The notes under the pieces: generated by a model
What the model saw: the letters and a program-made list of their open reading frames with translations, nothing else
Database searches by the model: none
Told to the model about the DNA's origin: nothing
NCBI RefSeq assembly: GCF_003576375.1
Contig: NZ_QWGE01000004.1
Span: 372,001 to 436,000, forward strand
Direction: 5' to 3'
Source: Pontibacter oryzae
GTDB taxonomy: Bacteria; Bacteroidota; Bacteroidia; Cytophagales; Hymenobacteraceae
Length of the DNA: 64,000 nt
In this document: positions 43,255 through 51,866 of the stretch, one piece after another
Layout of the letters: each line of letters opens with the position of its first letter
How positions within the stretch are numbered: position 1 is the stretch's first letter
Translations under genes and position numbers: made by a program

Positions 43255-43262
43255 CAAATTTA
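43255..43262 (-). promoter_or_regulatory. Possible -7 element for meaB
   Basis: Minus-strand TAAATTTG, 39 bases before the meaB start, fits TAnnTTTG. No -33 TTG at a usual distance. Confidence 0.4.
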
Positions 43263-43476
43263 ATATTTCTGGGCTGCCATGCCACTCTAGCCATGGTAAC
43301 ACATCATATATATAATTTGGCTACTGCATCTGCAATTCTCAAAAAAAAGCCTGAACTTGTAGCTGTTAAGGTAATTGCTTGATAATTATAGCACTTAAAG
43401 ATGCTTTCTTTATACTTGCCGCTTTAGCCCGTTTATACTTCCGTTTACCAATTCCAGATTTATTGAAACTACTTTT

Positions 43477-44874
43477 ATGAAAAAGTTTTGGATGCTGGCT
43501 GTAGCCCTTACAGCTATGCAAGCTACGGCATTTGCCCAAACCGATTACAGCAGTATGAGTGCCACAGGCCGTGGCGGCGTAATTAACACCTTCGCCCACG
43601 ACTACCAGGCCATCGGTGTGAACCCGGCTAACCTGGGCCGCAGTAATTACACCGTTTCGTTTACGCTGCTTGAGGGCGGCCTCGGCGTAAGCTCAAAAGC
43701 CTTCACCCACGACATTATACGCGACTTTGCGGACCGAGCCGATAACGAAGGCAGCATAAGTATGGCAGAACGGCAAAAGTATGCTAAGGCTTTCACTTCT
43801 GATGACGTGCTGAACATTGGCGCCAACATGCACACCCTTGCCATATCGGTTAACCTGCCCAAAATAGGAGGCTTTGGTTTTAGCAACCGCCAGCGCATGC
43901 TTGGGCACGCTGGTTTCAACAAGAATTTTTCAGAGCTTCTGTTCCTGGGCCAGGATGCCCCGATTGTACAACAAACCGGTGCTAATGAGGTAGTGTACGT
44001 TGCCGATATCTTTGATGGCACGGAATTGAAGGCCTCCTGGGTAAACGAATGGAATTTCTCTTACGGCCGTAAACTCATAGACTTGCCGGGCATTAACATC
44101 TATGCCGGGGCTGGGTACAAGTATCTGCAAGGACTGGCCCTGTATGAGTTCAGCGCCAAAAATGGAGAGGTAAAAGCCTACAGCGCTTCCTCGCCTGTGC
44201 TGGACATCGACTACGAAAAATACCTGAACGACCCGAAGTTTAGCTACAACGATGCTGATGAATTTCTAAGCCCTGTGGGCAAAGGCCATGGCTTTGATGT
44301 TGGCCTTTCGGCGGAGGTTGCCAAGATCGTGAAACTGGGCGTGTCTATAACGGATATAGGTACCATGCGCTGGACAGAAAACCTGCTGCAAGGCCAGGAC
44401 AAAGGCTTTAAGCTATCTGACATCAAAACTGACGAGGACTATGATTTTGAGGGAGCCATTGATATAGCCCAGCAAATAGTAGACACTGCCATGACATTTA
44501 CCGCCGTAGATGCGCTTGAGACTGACCTGCCAACCAGGTTCAGAGCTGGCGTTGGCGTGAAACTAGGCAGCAAAGTAGAGGTTGGCCTTGACTATGTGCA
44601 CGCCCTGAACGACGCACCCGGCAACCTGACGCAGGACTTTGTAGGTCTTGGAATTAATGTGATGCCCACTCCATTCTTCCGCCTGAGCTCAGGTGTCTCC
44701 ACCGGTGCCGGCGACAAGGTAAACCTGCCGATAGGCATCACGTTCGTTACGCCAGTGTATGAGTTCGGCATCAGCACCCGCGATATTACCGCACCGTTTA
44801 CCGATGAGAACCCGGGGGCTTCGTTTGCCTTTGCGTTTCTGCGGTTTAAGATCGGGAAGCTGCAAGTGCTCTAA
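43477..44874 (+). CDS. DUF5723-type outer-membrane protein
   Basis: 465 residues with signal MKKFWMLAVALTAMQATAFAQ. The opening YSSMSATGRGGVINTFAHDY with AIGVNPANLG is the signature of this Bacteroidota family of barrel-like proteins. The rest has repeating amphipathic strands (VGLSAEVAKIVKLGVSI, FRLSSGVSTGAGDKVNL, YEFGISTRDITAPF). An outer-membrane channel or shell protein is likely, but the function is unknown. Single gene. Confidence 0.83.
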   Translation: MKKFWMLAVALTAMQATAFAQTDYSSMSATGRGGVINTFAHDYQAIGVNPANLGRSNYTVSFTLLEGGLGVSSKAFTHDIIRDFADRADNEGSISMAERQKYAKAFTSDDVLNIGANMHTLAISVNLPKIGGFGFSNRQRMLGHAGFNKNFSELLFLGQDAPIVQQTGANEVVYVADIFDGTELKASWVNEWNFSYGRKLIDLPGINIYAGAGYKYLQGLALYEFSAKNGEVKAYSASSPVLDIDYEKYLNDPKFSYNDADEFLSPVGKGHGFDVGLSAEVAKIVKLGVSITDIGTMRWTENLLQGQDKGFKLSDIKTDEDYDFEGAIDIAQQIVDTAMTFTAVDALETDLPTRFRAGVGVKLGSKVEVGLDYVHALNDAPGNLTQDFVGLGINVMPTPFFRLSSGVSTGAGDKVNLPIGITFVTPVYEFGISTRDITAPFTDENPGASFAFAFLRFKIGKLQVL

Positions 44875-44892
44875 GGCAACAGCCATGCTATA

Positions 44893-44937
44893 AAACAGCA
44901 GCGCCGGCTTCTCAGTAAAGAGGCCGGCGCTGTTGTT
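44893..44937. terminator. Bidirectional terminator
   Basis: AACAGCAGCGCCGGC and GCCGGCGCTGTTGTT pair with one mismatch around a 15-base loop, followed by TTTTATACTT. Between convergent genes. Confidence 0.85.
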
Positions 44938-44955
44938 TTATACTTTATACTATGC

Positions 44956-46080
44956 TTACTTCTTACTGATACCCTGTGCAAAATTAGGTAAGCCGAGGTC
45001 GCTTTTCTGCTTGCCCAAGTGGAAGCCATCATCCACATAGTTACTTGCCTCTCCTTTAGCGTTCGGGTTGCTGATGACCCCGAGGTAGTAATTATCCTGG
45101 CGGGCCACATAAATTTTGCCATCCGGGCCAAGCTGCAGCGCCCCAATGCGCGGGCTCTTGGAAGTGCCAACCACTACTGCCGATTTGGCAATTGCGTCTG
45201 CGCTACCAGCCCTTAAATCGAACTGAACGATCTGGGCTTTTCCGCCACCAGCGCCGTTGGCCGTGCCATACAGTTTACTGCCATCCGGAGAGAAAACCAC
45301 ACCATAAGCCTCTACAAAGCCTTTCAGAAGTATAGGGTCAGATATCTTGCCTGTGCTTCGGTCAAAGTTTAGGATCTCGAAGTTACTGTCTGCATCCCAG
45401 AGGGCGGCGGCCAGCTTCGTGCCGTCGGGGGAGGCGTTGAGGTAGCCGATGGCCTTACGGTTAGGGCCGCCGTGTACGGTGCCAACCATACTTAGTACTG
45501 GCCGTGTGGCCACACCTTCGTCATTTACCAGGAAAGCCATATAGCCATTGCTGTTCCAGCGGTGCGCTATCAACCACCAATCACGGCCATTGCTATGGCG
45601 CACGGCGGTAAGCTTTTCAGTGGCTGGGGCAATCATAAAGTTGTTTCGGGAGATAATATCGCCTTTGCCCTCCTGCTTAGCCATATCTACCACGGTATAC
45701 CGCAAGCCATCAGACTGGGCCTGAATATCCGTTGTGAAGATGTAGTAAATGTTGCTGCTACCTGGCTTGGGAAGTATAAGTGCCGACTGCGTGGATGATT
45801 TTCCGCCCATCAGGCCGTTTCCGTTTGGCATCACGCGGTGCTCCCGGTTCCAGACGGTAATGCCGTTGGTGTAAAGCAGTAAATTACCCTCCGCATCGGA
45901 TAAGGTGGCGCTGCCCTCCTCAGTGAACAACCTGCTATTGGTGGCAACTACTGAGTCCCCGGAAAATATTATACCCGCGCCTTTCCCGAAATACCAGTTG
46001 GCTTTCTCACCTTGGGCAAAGCCCGAAAAGCTAGTGAGCGTAAGTATGGCGGCAGCGGCTAAGTGTCTTAGTTTGATCAT
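44956..46080 (-). CDS. Secreted beta-propeller protein
   Basis: 374 residues with signal MIKLRHLAAAAILTLTSFSG. The mature start NWYFGKGAGIIFSGDSVV with LLYTNGITVWNREHRVMPNG is typical of the N-terminal propeller of gliding-motility/T9SS-associated Bacteroidota proteins, here without the usual C-terminal sorting domain. Later blades read ASPDGTKLAAALWD, FSPDGSKLYGTANG and LGPDGKIYVARQDN. Periplasmic or surface; ligand unknown. Confidence 0.82.
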   Translation of the reverse strand: MIKLRHLAAAAILTLTSFSGFAQGEKANWYFGKGAGIIFSGDSVVATNSRLFTEEGSATLSDAEGNLLLYTNGITVWNREHRVMPNGNGLMGGKSSTQSALILPKPGSSNIYYIFTTDIQAQSDGLRYTVVDMAKQEGKGDIISRNNFMIAPATEKLTAVRHSNGRDWWLIAHRWNSNGYMAFLVNDEGVATRPVLSMVGTVHGGPNRKAIGYLNASPDGTKLAAALWDADSNFEILNFDRSTGKISDPILLKGFVEAYGVVFSPDGSKLYGTANGAGGGKAQIVQFDLRAGSADAIAKSAVVVGTSKSPRIGALQLGPDGKIYVARQDNYYLGVISNPNAKGEASNYVDDGFHLGKQKSDLGLPNFAQGISKK

Positions 46081-46182
46081 AGGGTTGAGATTTATACTTG
46101 TAACAGAGCTTTTGCAAACCTAGTGCCAAGTATAGCTTTTCAGAGTTTTGCATCTAAAACCATTTACGGTATTAACAAAAAA

Positions 46183-46205
46183 GAGGCGCTACACGGTAGC
46201 GCCTC
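46183..46205 (-). terminator. Trehalase gene terminator
   Basis: GAGGCGCTAC/GTAGCGCCTC, perfect 10-base arms around ACG, with an A-run on the plus strand for the minus-strand T-tract. 28 bases past the trehalase stop. Confidence 0.9.
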
Positions 46206-46232
46206 CTTCAATTTAAAATTAAATATAAACTC

Positions 46233-47867
46233 TTACTGTGCCTGTTTTTCCAGCTCTTGCAGGCTCATATCCAGTAGTTCGGGGTGAAGGGAGATCAGTT
46301 TTAGCAGCACGCCATTGGTCCAGCCAAAGCCATCCTGGTTAGGGTATTCACCACCGCCGGCTTGCAGGTTCATGTCCTGCACGTTATACTTCTCCATCAG
46401 TTTGCCGGTGTTATGGAAGATGTCCTCGTTCTTCTCTACCCAGCGCTGCGCAACCTCGTCGGCCAGTTGGTCGTGTTTGTAGTTGCGTAACGCCTGGACG
46501 CCCATCCATTGCAGCGGCGCCCAGCCGTTTGGGGAGTCCCATTGCTGGCCGGAGCGGTTAAGGGTGGTAACCAGGCCGCCGGGTTTCAGGAAATCCTGCT
46601 GCAATTTTTGAGCAACTGCGGCAGCCTGTTTCTTTTTGGCCATACAGAAGTAAAGCGGGAAAACAGCGGCTAGCGTAGGAATGTCGGTAGTTTTGCCAGC
46701 TACAAAATCATAATCGTAAAAGAAGCCGGCATCGTCGCTCCAAGTGTACTTTAATAAAGCCTTGCGGCGGTTTTTGGCGAGCTTTTCATACTTGTTTGCT
46801 TCTTCCTTATTACCTTCCAGCGATGCCATGTCGGCCAGGGTGCGTTCCACGTGGTAAAGCAGGGCGTTTAGGTCCACGGGGATGATATCAGTTGTGTGGA
46901 TGGTGCTGAGGTTTTCCTGGTCGGCAAACCAGCGGCTGCTGAAATCCCAGCCAGACTCAGCGGCAGCCCGAATATTGCGGTAGACTTCCTCGTGCTTGCG
47001 GCCCGACTGCTCGGCCAACTCTACATCTTCTAAGTAAGACTCCGGGCGTGGCTCGGGCTGGTCATCCCAATAGCGGTTTAGGATGCTGCCATCAGGCAGG
47101 CGCACCACACGGCGGTGCGAAGGCGCATCGGCCGTAACGGTTTCGGCGCCATCCATCCAGAAAGCATACTCTCGGCGCAAGGCAGGGGCATAAGTTTTAA
47201 GCACCTCATGGCCTTTTTGCTGTGCCAGGATGCGCAACATCAGGGCATAGAAAGGCGGCTGCGAGCGGCTGAGGTAATAGGTGCGGTTGCCATTCGGGAT
47301 GTGGCCTGTCGTATTGATCAGGTGGGTGAAATTATCCACCATGTGCTGTATAAGCTGCGTTTCGTGGTTGGCTTGCAGGCCGAGCATCGTAAAGAAGCTG
47401 TCCCAGTAATAGATCTCCCGGAAACGGCCGCCCGGCACAATGTATGGCTTGGGCAAAGGTATCAGCGAGCCGCCATCGGCTCCGGGCTCACGGGTAAGTA
47501 TAGGCCACAAGCGCTCAATATGCTGTGTTACCGAAAGCGAAGTATCTGTGGTAAAGCCAGAGGCAGGCTGCGGCGGCATGGTAAAATGCTCCAGCACGAA
47601 AGCCTCCAGGTTAAAGCCCGGCTGGTCTTTCTGCTGCCGGTATTTTTCAAGGATCTGTTGCGGCGCGGCCTGCGGAACAGCATCCGGGAAAGTTTTAGAG
47701 TCGGGGAAGACGCGCTGCATCTGCACCTGCACAAACAGTTCGCCCAAGTCTCGCTCCGGCCTGTACATTTGCTGTGCACGCAAAGGCTGTATTACAAAGG
47801 TGAAAGGTAGTAGTAGCAGAAATAAAAAAGTTAGGTGGCTGAAAGTATGATTTTTCTGATGCCTCAT
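46233..47867 (-). CDS. treA: Periplasmic alpha,alpha-trehalase (GH37)
   Basis: Hydrolyses trehalose to two glucose. 544 residues from the ATG at 47867; a TTG 24 bases earlier is possible. Signal peptide HLTFLFLLLLPFTFVIQPLRA. Family signatures PGGRFREIYYWDSFFTMLGL and QWDSPNGWAPLQW are exact. Catalytic Asp in GWDFSSRWF and Glu in LMEKYNV match the E. coli TreA pair, and GGGEYPNQDGFGWTNGV completes the site. Single gene. Confidence 0.96.
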   Translation of the reverse strand: MRHQKNHTFSHLTFLFLLLLPFTFVIQPLRAQQMYRPERDLGELFVQVQMQRVFPDSKTFPDAVPQAAPQQILEKYRQQKDQPGFNLEAFVLEHFTMPPQPASGFTTDTSLSVTQHIERLWPILTREPGADGGSLIPLPKPYIVPGGRFREIYYWDSFFTMLGLQANHETQLIQHMVDNFTHLINTTGHIPNGNRTYYLSRSQPPFYALMLRILAQQKGHEVLKTYAPALRREYAFWMDGAETVTADAPSHRRVVRLPDGSILNRYWDDQPEPRPESYLEDVELAEQSGRKHEEVYRNIRAAAESGWDFSSRWFADQENLSTIHTTDIIPVDLNALLYHVERTLADMASLEGNKEEANKYEKLAKNRRKALLKYTWSDDAGFFYDYDFVAGKTTDIPTLAAVFPLYFCMAKKKQAAAVAQKLQQDFLKPGGLVTTLNRSGQQWDSPNGWAPLQWMGVQALRNYKHDQLADEVAQRWVEKNEDIFHNTGKLMEKYNVQDMNLQAGGGEYPNQDGFGWTNGVLLKLISLHPELLDMSLQELEKQAQ

Positions 47868-47929
47868 GTTGCGCTGTTCTTTGATGGTCAAACTCTCTTA
47901 CGCAATTCAGCGGCAAAGCGACAAGTATA

Positions 47930-48325
47930 CTATCTGTAAGGAAAGCGTACAAACAAAACCTGCCCCATAGCATCTTTTTCGTATTTGGCTACAGTATATT
48001 GTTGAAATCGTTCTTCAAAATTTAACTTTCCTGGGTATACTTCTGGCGGTAACGGTTTAGTATTCAGGAAGTAATATACTTTGGTGTTGCCATATTTAGT
48101 ATGCGGCATAAAGTCTCCGTAGGCCTGCATCTGCGCCCAAAGCGTATCCTCTACAGTTACCGCGTAGATGCGGGTAATGGGCCCGGTATTATTTTCGTTT
48201 CGGTACATGGCTATCTCTTTAAAGTTGCCTTCCAAATCGTTTACACTTGGCTGAGATAGGGCATCGTACATAAACCATACCACAAGGAGGCAGGCAAGGG
48301 CTATGAGTATAGTTTTAAGCTTCAT
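47930..48325 (-). CDS. Small membrane-anchored protein, unknown
   Basis: 131 residues. One N-terminal hydrophobic helix (TILIALACLLVVWFMYDAL), then an exported soluble domain with phrases YAVTVEDTLWAQMQAYGDF and NTKVYYFLNTKPLPP. No lipobox and no recognised domain. Possibly an inner-membrane-tethered periplasmic protein. The gene stands alone beside the RAYT element. Confidence 0.7.
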   Translation of the reverse strand: MKLKTILIALACLLVVWFMYDALSQPSVNDLEGNFKEIAMYRNENNTGPITRIYAVTVEDTLWAQMQAYGDFMPHTKYGNTKVYYFLNTKPLPPEVYPGKLNFEERFQQYTVAKYEKDAMGQVLFVRFPYR

Positions 48326-48421
48326 GCGGGCTAAGGTAACTAGTTATGCTGATGCAAAACCAGCGTTAATGTATAAAGTTTGGAAAAAGCAGTGCTCTTT
48401 CTCTATATATGGGAATGCTTT

Positions 48422-48444
48422 GGCGCGGAAGTTACTTCCGCGCC
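48422..48444. repeat. REP palindrome, left of RAYT gene
   Basis: GGCGCGGAAGT-T-ACTTCCGCGCC, a perfect 11-base-arm palindrome with one central base, 57 bases before the RAYT start. It shares the 17-base core CGCGGAAGTTACTTCCG with the copy at 49049-49071. Confidence 0.75.
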
Positions 48445-48500
48445 GGCAGAAGAGCTTGGAAGCGTGTAACTTATCTTGCCAAATCTGCGTGCTGCTTGTT

Positions 48501-49043
48501 ATGAGCGAAAAGTACAAGGCAGGGGATACGGAAGGCATATACTTCGTCACGATATCCGTCATCCAATGGGCAGATGTGTTCACCCGCCGCGACTACTGTG
48601 AAATTATCTGTAACAGCCTCGCCTACTGCCAAAAAGAGAAAAACCTGACCCTCTACGCCTGGTGCATCATGACCAACCACTTGCACCTTATTTGCTCATC
48701 CCCTGTGTTGCCAAACATTATGCGGGACTTTAAAAAGTATACTTCCAAGGAGTTGTACAAAGCCATCAAGCAAAACCCGCAGGAAAGCAGAAAAGGATGG
48801 TTGCTATGGTTGATAAACGCAGCAGGGGAGCAAAGCAGCAAGCACGAGGAGTATAAGTTCTGGCAGCCCGGGTATCATCCCATCTTACTGCACGATAACC
48901 AGACCATGGAGCAGAAGTTAGCGTATTTGCACCATAACCCCGTGAAGGCCGGTTTTGTGGAGGAACCGGAGCAATGGTACTACAGCAGCGCCAGAGACTA
49001 TGCCGGGGAGAAGGGCAGGCTAGAGGTTGTATTGTTAGAATAA
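48501..49043 (+). CDS. REP-associated tyrosine transposase (RAYT, Y1_Tnp)
   Basis: 180 residues from the ATG at 48501; the frame runs further upstream without family support. The HUH motif is in WCIMTNHLHLICSS. The catalytic tyrosine helix is LAYLHHNPVKAGFVEEPEQW, the usual Y-x-HHNPVxAG signature, ending in YSSARDYAG. RAYTs are single-copy IS200-like enzymes that recognise REP palindromes. Three or more such palindromes flank this gene. Full length and probably active. Confidence 0.9.
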   Translation: MSEKYKAGDTEGIYFVTISVIQWADVFTRRDYCEIICNSLAYCQKEKNLTLYAWCIMTNHLHLICSSPVLPNIMRDFKKYTSKELYKAIKQNPQESRKGWLLWLINAAGEQSSKHEEYKFWQPGYHPILLHDNQTMEQKLAYLHHNPVKAGFVEEPEQWYYSSARDYAGEKGRLEVVLLE

Positions 49044-49048
49044 CACCT

Positions 49049-49071
49049 AGCGCGGAAGTTACTTCCGTGCT
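49049..49071. repeat. REP palindrome, right of RAYT gene
   Basis: AGCGCGGAAGT-T-ACTTCCGTGCT has one mismatch to a perfect 11-base-arm palindrome and nearly equals the left copy at 48422-48444. It begins 6 bases after the RAYT stop. Confidence 0.75.
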
Positions 49072-49083
49072 TAGCTTATATAG

Positions 49084-49129
49084 GCGAATCTGAGATTCGC
49101 TATTATTGCATGTCACGGAGCTAAGCTCC
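49084..49129. repeat. Further REP-like palindromes
   Basis: GCGAATCT-G-AGATTCGC (49084-49100, perfect 8-base arms) and GGAGCT-A-AGCTCC (49117-49129, perfect 6-base arms) follow the right REP. They have the same design, a short GC-edged dyad with a one-base centre, but different sequences, so they are probably a second and third REP family. Confidence 0.6.
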
Positions 49130-49146
49130 ACGCCGGGACAAGAAAA

Positions 49147-49174
49147 AGCCGCAGCTGATTTCTCAACTGCGGCT
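49147..49174 (-). terminator. mutB terminator
   Basis: AGCCGCAG pairs with CTGCGGCT (8 bases) with a T-tract on the minus strand from the AAAAA at 49143-49147. 20 bases past the mutB stop; it may also stop RAYT transcripts. Confidence 0.8.
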
Positions 49175-49193
49175 AACTATTAACTTTAAGCCT

Positions 49194-51338
49194 TTAACTC
49201 TTCACTGATGCAATGAGTTTTTCCAGGATGTTCTGCGCGGCCACCGAAATAATGGTGCCCGGGCCGAACACGCCCACGGCACCGGCTTTAAACAGAAAGT
49301 CGTAGTCCTGCGCCGGAATAACACCACCCACAATCACCAGAATATCCTCGCGGTCGAGTTTGCGGAGCTCTTCGATGAGTTGCGGCACCAGCGTTTTGTG
49401 GCCGGCTGCCAGTGAGGATACACCTACTACGTGCACGTCGTTTTCGGCGGCTTGCATGGCTACCTCGGCTGGGGTCTGGAACAGCGGCCCAATATCCACA
49501 TCAAAGCCAAGGTCGGCGAAGGAGGTGGCGATTACCTTGGAGCCACGGTCGTGGCCGTCCTGGCCCATCTTGGCGACCATGATTCTTGGCCTGCGGCCTT
49601 CCAGTTCTTCAAACTCATCGGCCATGGCTTTGGCCCGTTCGAAGTTTTCGTCGTCGGTTAGTTCTGCGGAATACACGCCTGATATTGCTCTGATTACTGC
49701 TTTATGCCTGCCAAAAACTTTTTCCAACGCATCGGAGATCTCACCCAAAGTGGCTCTGCGTCTGGCAGCCTCTACGGCTAAATCCAGCAGGTTGCCCTCT
49801 CCGGATTCCGCCGCATCGGTTAAAGCCTGCAGCGCATTTAGCACACTACCTTCATCTCGGCTTTCTTTTATACTTGCCAGCCTGCGCAGCTGCGATTCGC
49901 GCACGGCGGTGTTATCAATATCCAGAATATCAATTTCCTGGATTTGGCTTGGTTTATACTTGTTAACGCCAACAATGATGTCTTTGCCGGAGTCGATGCG
50001 GGCCTGCTTGCGGGCGGCGGCCTCCTCGATGCGCATTTTCGGCAAACCAGTCTCGATGGCTTTAGCCATACCTCCGAGTTCTTCCACCTCCTGCATCAGC
50101 GCCCAGGCTTTATGTGCGATCTCGTGCGTGAGTGCCTCAACGTAGTATGAGCCACCCCAAGGGTCCACTACATTGGTGATGTGCGTTTCCTGCTGCAGGT
50201 AAATCTGCGTGTTGCGGGCAATACGTGCCGAGAAATCCGTTGGCAAGGCAATGGCTTCGTCGAGGGCGTTGGTATGCAAACTTTGCGTGCCACCCAGCGC
50301 AGCAGCCAAGGCCTCCACGCAGGTGCGGGTAACGTTGTTGAACGGATCCTGCTCGGTTAAGCTCCAGCCAGAAGTCTGGCAGTGTGTGCGCAGCGCCAGT
50401 GATTTCGGATTTTTCGGGTTGAACTGTTGGATGAGCTTGGCCCACAGCATACGCGCGGCGCGCATCTTGGCTATCTCCATAAAATGGTTCATGCCGATGG
50501 CCCAGAAAAACGACAAGCGCGGCGCAAAATCATCAATGTCCATACCTGCCTTCAGACCGGTGCGCACATACTCCAAGCCGTCGGCTAAAGTATAAGCCAA
50601 CTCGATATCGGCAGTGGCGCCTGCCTCCTGCATGTGGTAGCCCGAGATAGAAATAGAGTTGAAGCGCGGCATCTTCTTGGAGGTATACTCAAAGATATCC
50701 GCAATGATTTTCATACTTGGCTCCGGCGGGTAGATATAGGTATTTCGCACCATAAACTCCTTCAGGATGTCGTTCTGAATCGTTCCTGAAAGCTGCTCCG
50801 GCTTTACGCCCTGCTCTTCGGCGGCCACAATGTAGAACGCCATGATCGGCAGTACGGCCCCGTTCATCGTCATGGAAACCGACATCTGGTCCAGCGGAAT
50901 CTGGTCGAAGAGGATCTTCATGTCTTCTACCGAGTCGATGGCTACACCGGCTTTGCCCACATCGCCCACCACGCGCGGGTGGTCGGAGTCGTAGCCGCGG
51001 TGCGTGGCTAGGTCAAACGCTACCGAAAGGCCTTTCTGGCCGCCCGCCAGGTTGCGGCGGTAAAAGGCGTTGCTTTCCTCAGCGGTAGAGAAACCGGCAT
51101 ACTGGCGGATGGTCCAGGGCTTTTGCACATACATGGTGCTGTAAGGGCCGCGCAGGTATGGCGGCAAGCCAGCGGCAAACCCGGTGTGCTCAAAGTGCAC
51201 GGCATCCTCCGAAGTATAAAAGCTTTTAACGTCTATTTGCTCCGGTGTTTTCCAGGTGCTCGGCTGCAACGGGTCTTTTGGGCCTTGCCCTCCGGCAGCC
51301 ACCTGGTTAATATCTATCTTAGAAAAGTCAGGCTTCAT
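49194..51338 (-). CDS. mutB: Methylmalonyl-CoA mutase, large (catalytic) subunit
   Basis: 714 residues, full length. B12-dependent isomerase converting methylmalonyl-CoA to succinyl-CoA. The N-terminal TIM barrel starts near [20 protein letters not shown], and the active-site segments [17 protein letters not shown] and [14 protein letters not shown] are present. The C-terminal cobalamin domain has [20 protein letters not shown] with the Co-ligating His596 and [12 protein letters not shown]. Partner of the small subunit encoded just upstream, separated by an unrelated NTF2-like gene. MeaB lies at 42.2 kb. Confidence 0.97.
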   Translation of the reverse strand: MKPDFSKIDINQVAAGGQGPKDPLQPSTWKTPEQIDVKSFYTSEDAVHFEHTGFAAGLPPYLRGPYSTMYVQKPWTIRQYAGFSTAEESNAFYRRNLAGGQKGLSVAFDLATHRGYDSDHPRVVGDVGKAGVAIDSVEDMKILFDQIPLDQMSVSMTMNGAVLPIMAFYIVAAEEQGVKPEQLSGTIQNDILKEFMVRNTYIYPPEPSMKIIADIFEYTSKKMPRFNSISISGYHMQEAGATADIELAYTLADGLEYVRTGLKAGMDIDDFAPRLSFFWAIGMNHFMEIAKMRAARMLWAKLIQQFNPKNPKSLALRTHCQTSGWSLTEQDPFNNVTRTCVEALAAALGGTQSLHTNALDEAIALPTDFSARIARNTQIYLQQETHITNVVDPWGGSYYVEALTHEIAHKAWALMQEVEELGGMAKAIETGLPKMRIEEAAARKQARIDSGKDIIVGVNKYKPSQIQEIDILDIDNTAVRESQLRRLASIKESRDEGSVLNALQALTDAAESGEGNLLDLAVEAARRRATLGEISDALEKVFGRHKAVIRAISGVYSAELTDDENFERAKAMADEFEELEGRRPRIMVAKMGQDGHDRGSKVIATSFADLGFDVDIGPLFQTPAEVAMQAAENDVHVVGVSSLAAGHKTLVPQLIEELRKLDREDILVIVGGVIPAQDYDFLFKAGAVGVFGPGTIISVAAQNILEKLIASVKS

Positions 51339-51350
51339 GTTTTAATTTTG

Positions 51351-51423
51351 AATGACTGAATAGTTGATTTTTTGAATAATTAATACCTGATTCAGTTATT
51401 CGATTATTCTAAATTCAGTTATT
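51351..51423. repeat. AT-rich imperfect inverted repeat upstream of mutB
   Basis: A left part containing GAATGACTGAATAG and GAATAAT is repeated in inverted, slightly diverged form as ATTATTC and ATTCAGTTATTG on the right, with ATTCAGTTATT occurring twice. It fills the 87-base gap between the NTF2-like gene and mutB. May affect mRNA between the genes. Confidence 0.4.
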
Positions 51424-51425
51424 GT

Positions 51426-51866
51426 TTAGCTCGCGTGTTCCGAGGTTACTACCCAGCGGCCGTTTAGCTTTTTCCATACTTGCGAGGACACGCCACCCAT
51501 CAGTTGCTTGCCATCCAGCGCTATCTTCCAACGGAAAACAAAGTATACCGCCTCGTTAGAGAGTTGCTCGATATGCAGCGGCTCATAGGTATAAACGCCC
51601 ATCTTGCTGCGGTCCGCGAAGTCCTGTAGGAACATGTCGTATACTTCCTGGTAGCCCTTGTCGGTGCCGTTTTTACTTACCCAAAGCATCTCCGGCGAGT
51701 TCCAGTAATAGGTCATGGCGGTTTCCAGGTCACCGCTGTTCCACGCGGAAATCTGGCCCTCAAGGGCTTTTTTTACTTCCTGCACGGCATAGCCGGTGGG
51801 CAGGGTAAAGGCAGATGAAAGTATGGTTGTGGCCATAAGCAGCAGGAATAAGTATAACTTATGCAT
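51426..51866 (-). CDS. Secreted NTF2-like (DUF4440/SnoaL-type) protein between mutA and mutB
   Basis: 146 residues from the ATG at 51866. Signal peptide LYLFLLLMATTILSSAFTL. The body has the NTF2-like fold phrases ISAWNSGDLETAMTYYWNSP, YQEVYDMFLQDF and VYFVFRWKIALDGKQLMGG, ending VWKKLNGRWVVTSEHAS. Members bind small hydrophobic ligands or dimerise. The start overlaps mutA's stop by 8 bases, so it is translated with the mutase although it would be exported. Its role there is unknown. Confidence 0.85.
   Translation of the reverse strand: MHKLYLFLLLMATTILSSAFTLPTGYAVQEVKKALEGQISAWNSGDLETAMTYYWNSPEMLWVSKNGTDKGYQEVYDMFLQDFADRSKMGVYTYEPLHIEQLSNEAVYFVFRWKIALDGKQLMGGVSSQVWKKLNGRWVVTSEHAS

Noticed and set aside
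48303-48500. Longer reading frame extending the RAYT gene by 66 codons
   Set aside because: It would translate through the REP palindrome and shows no similarity to the transposase family; ATG at 48501 is preferred.
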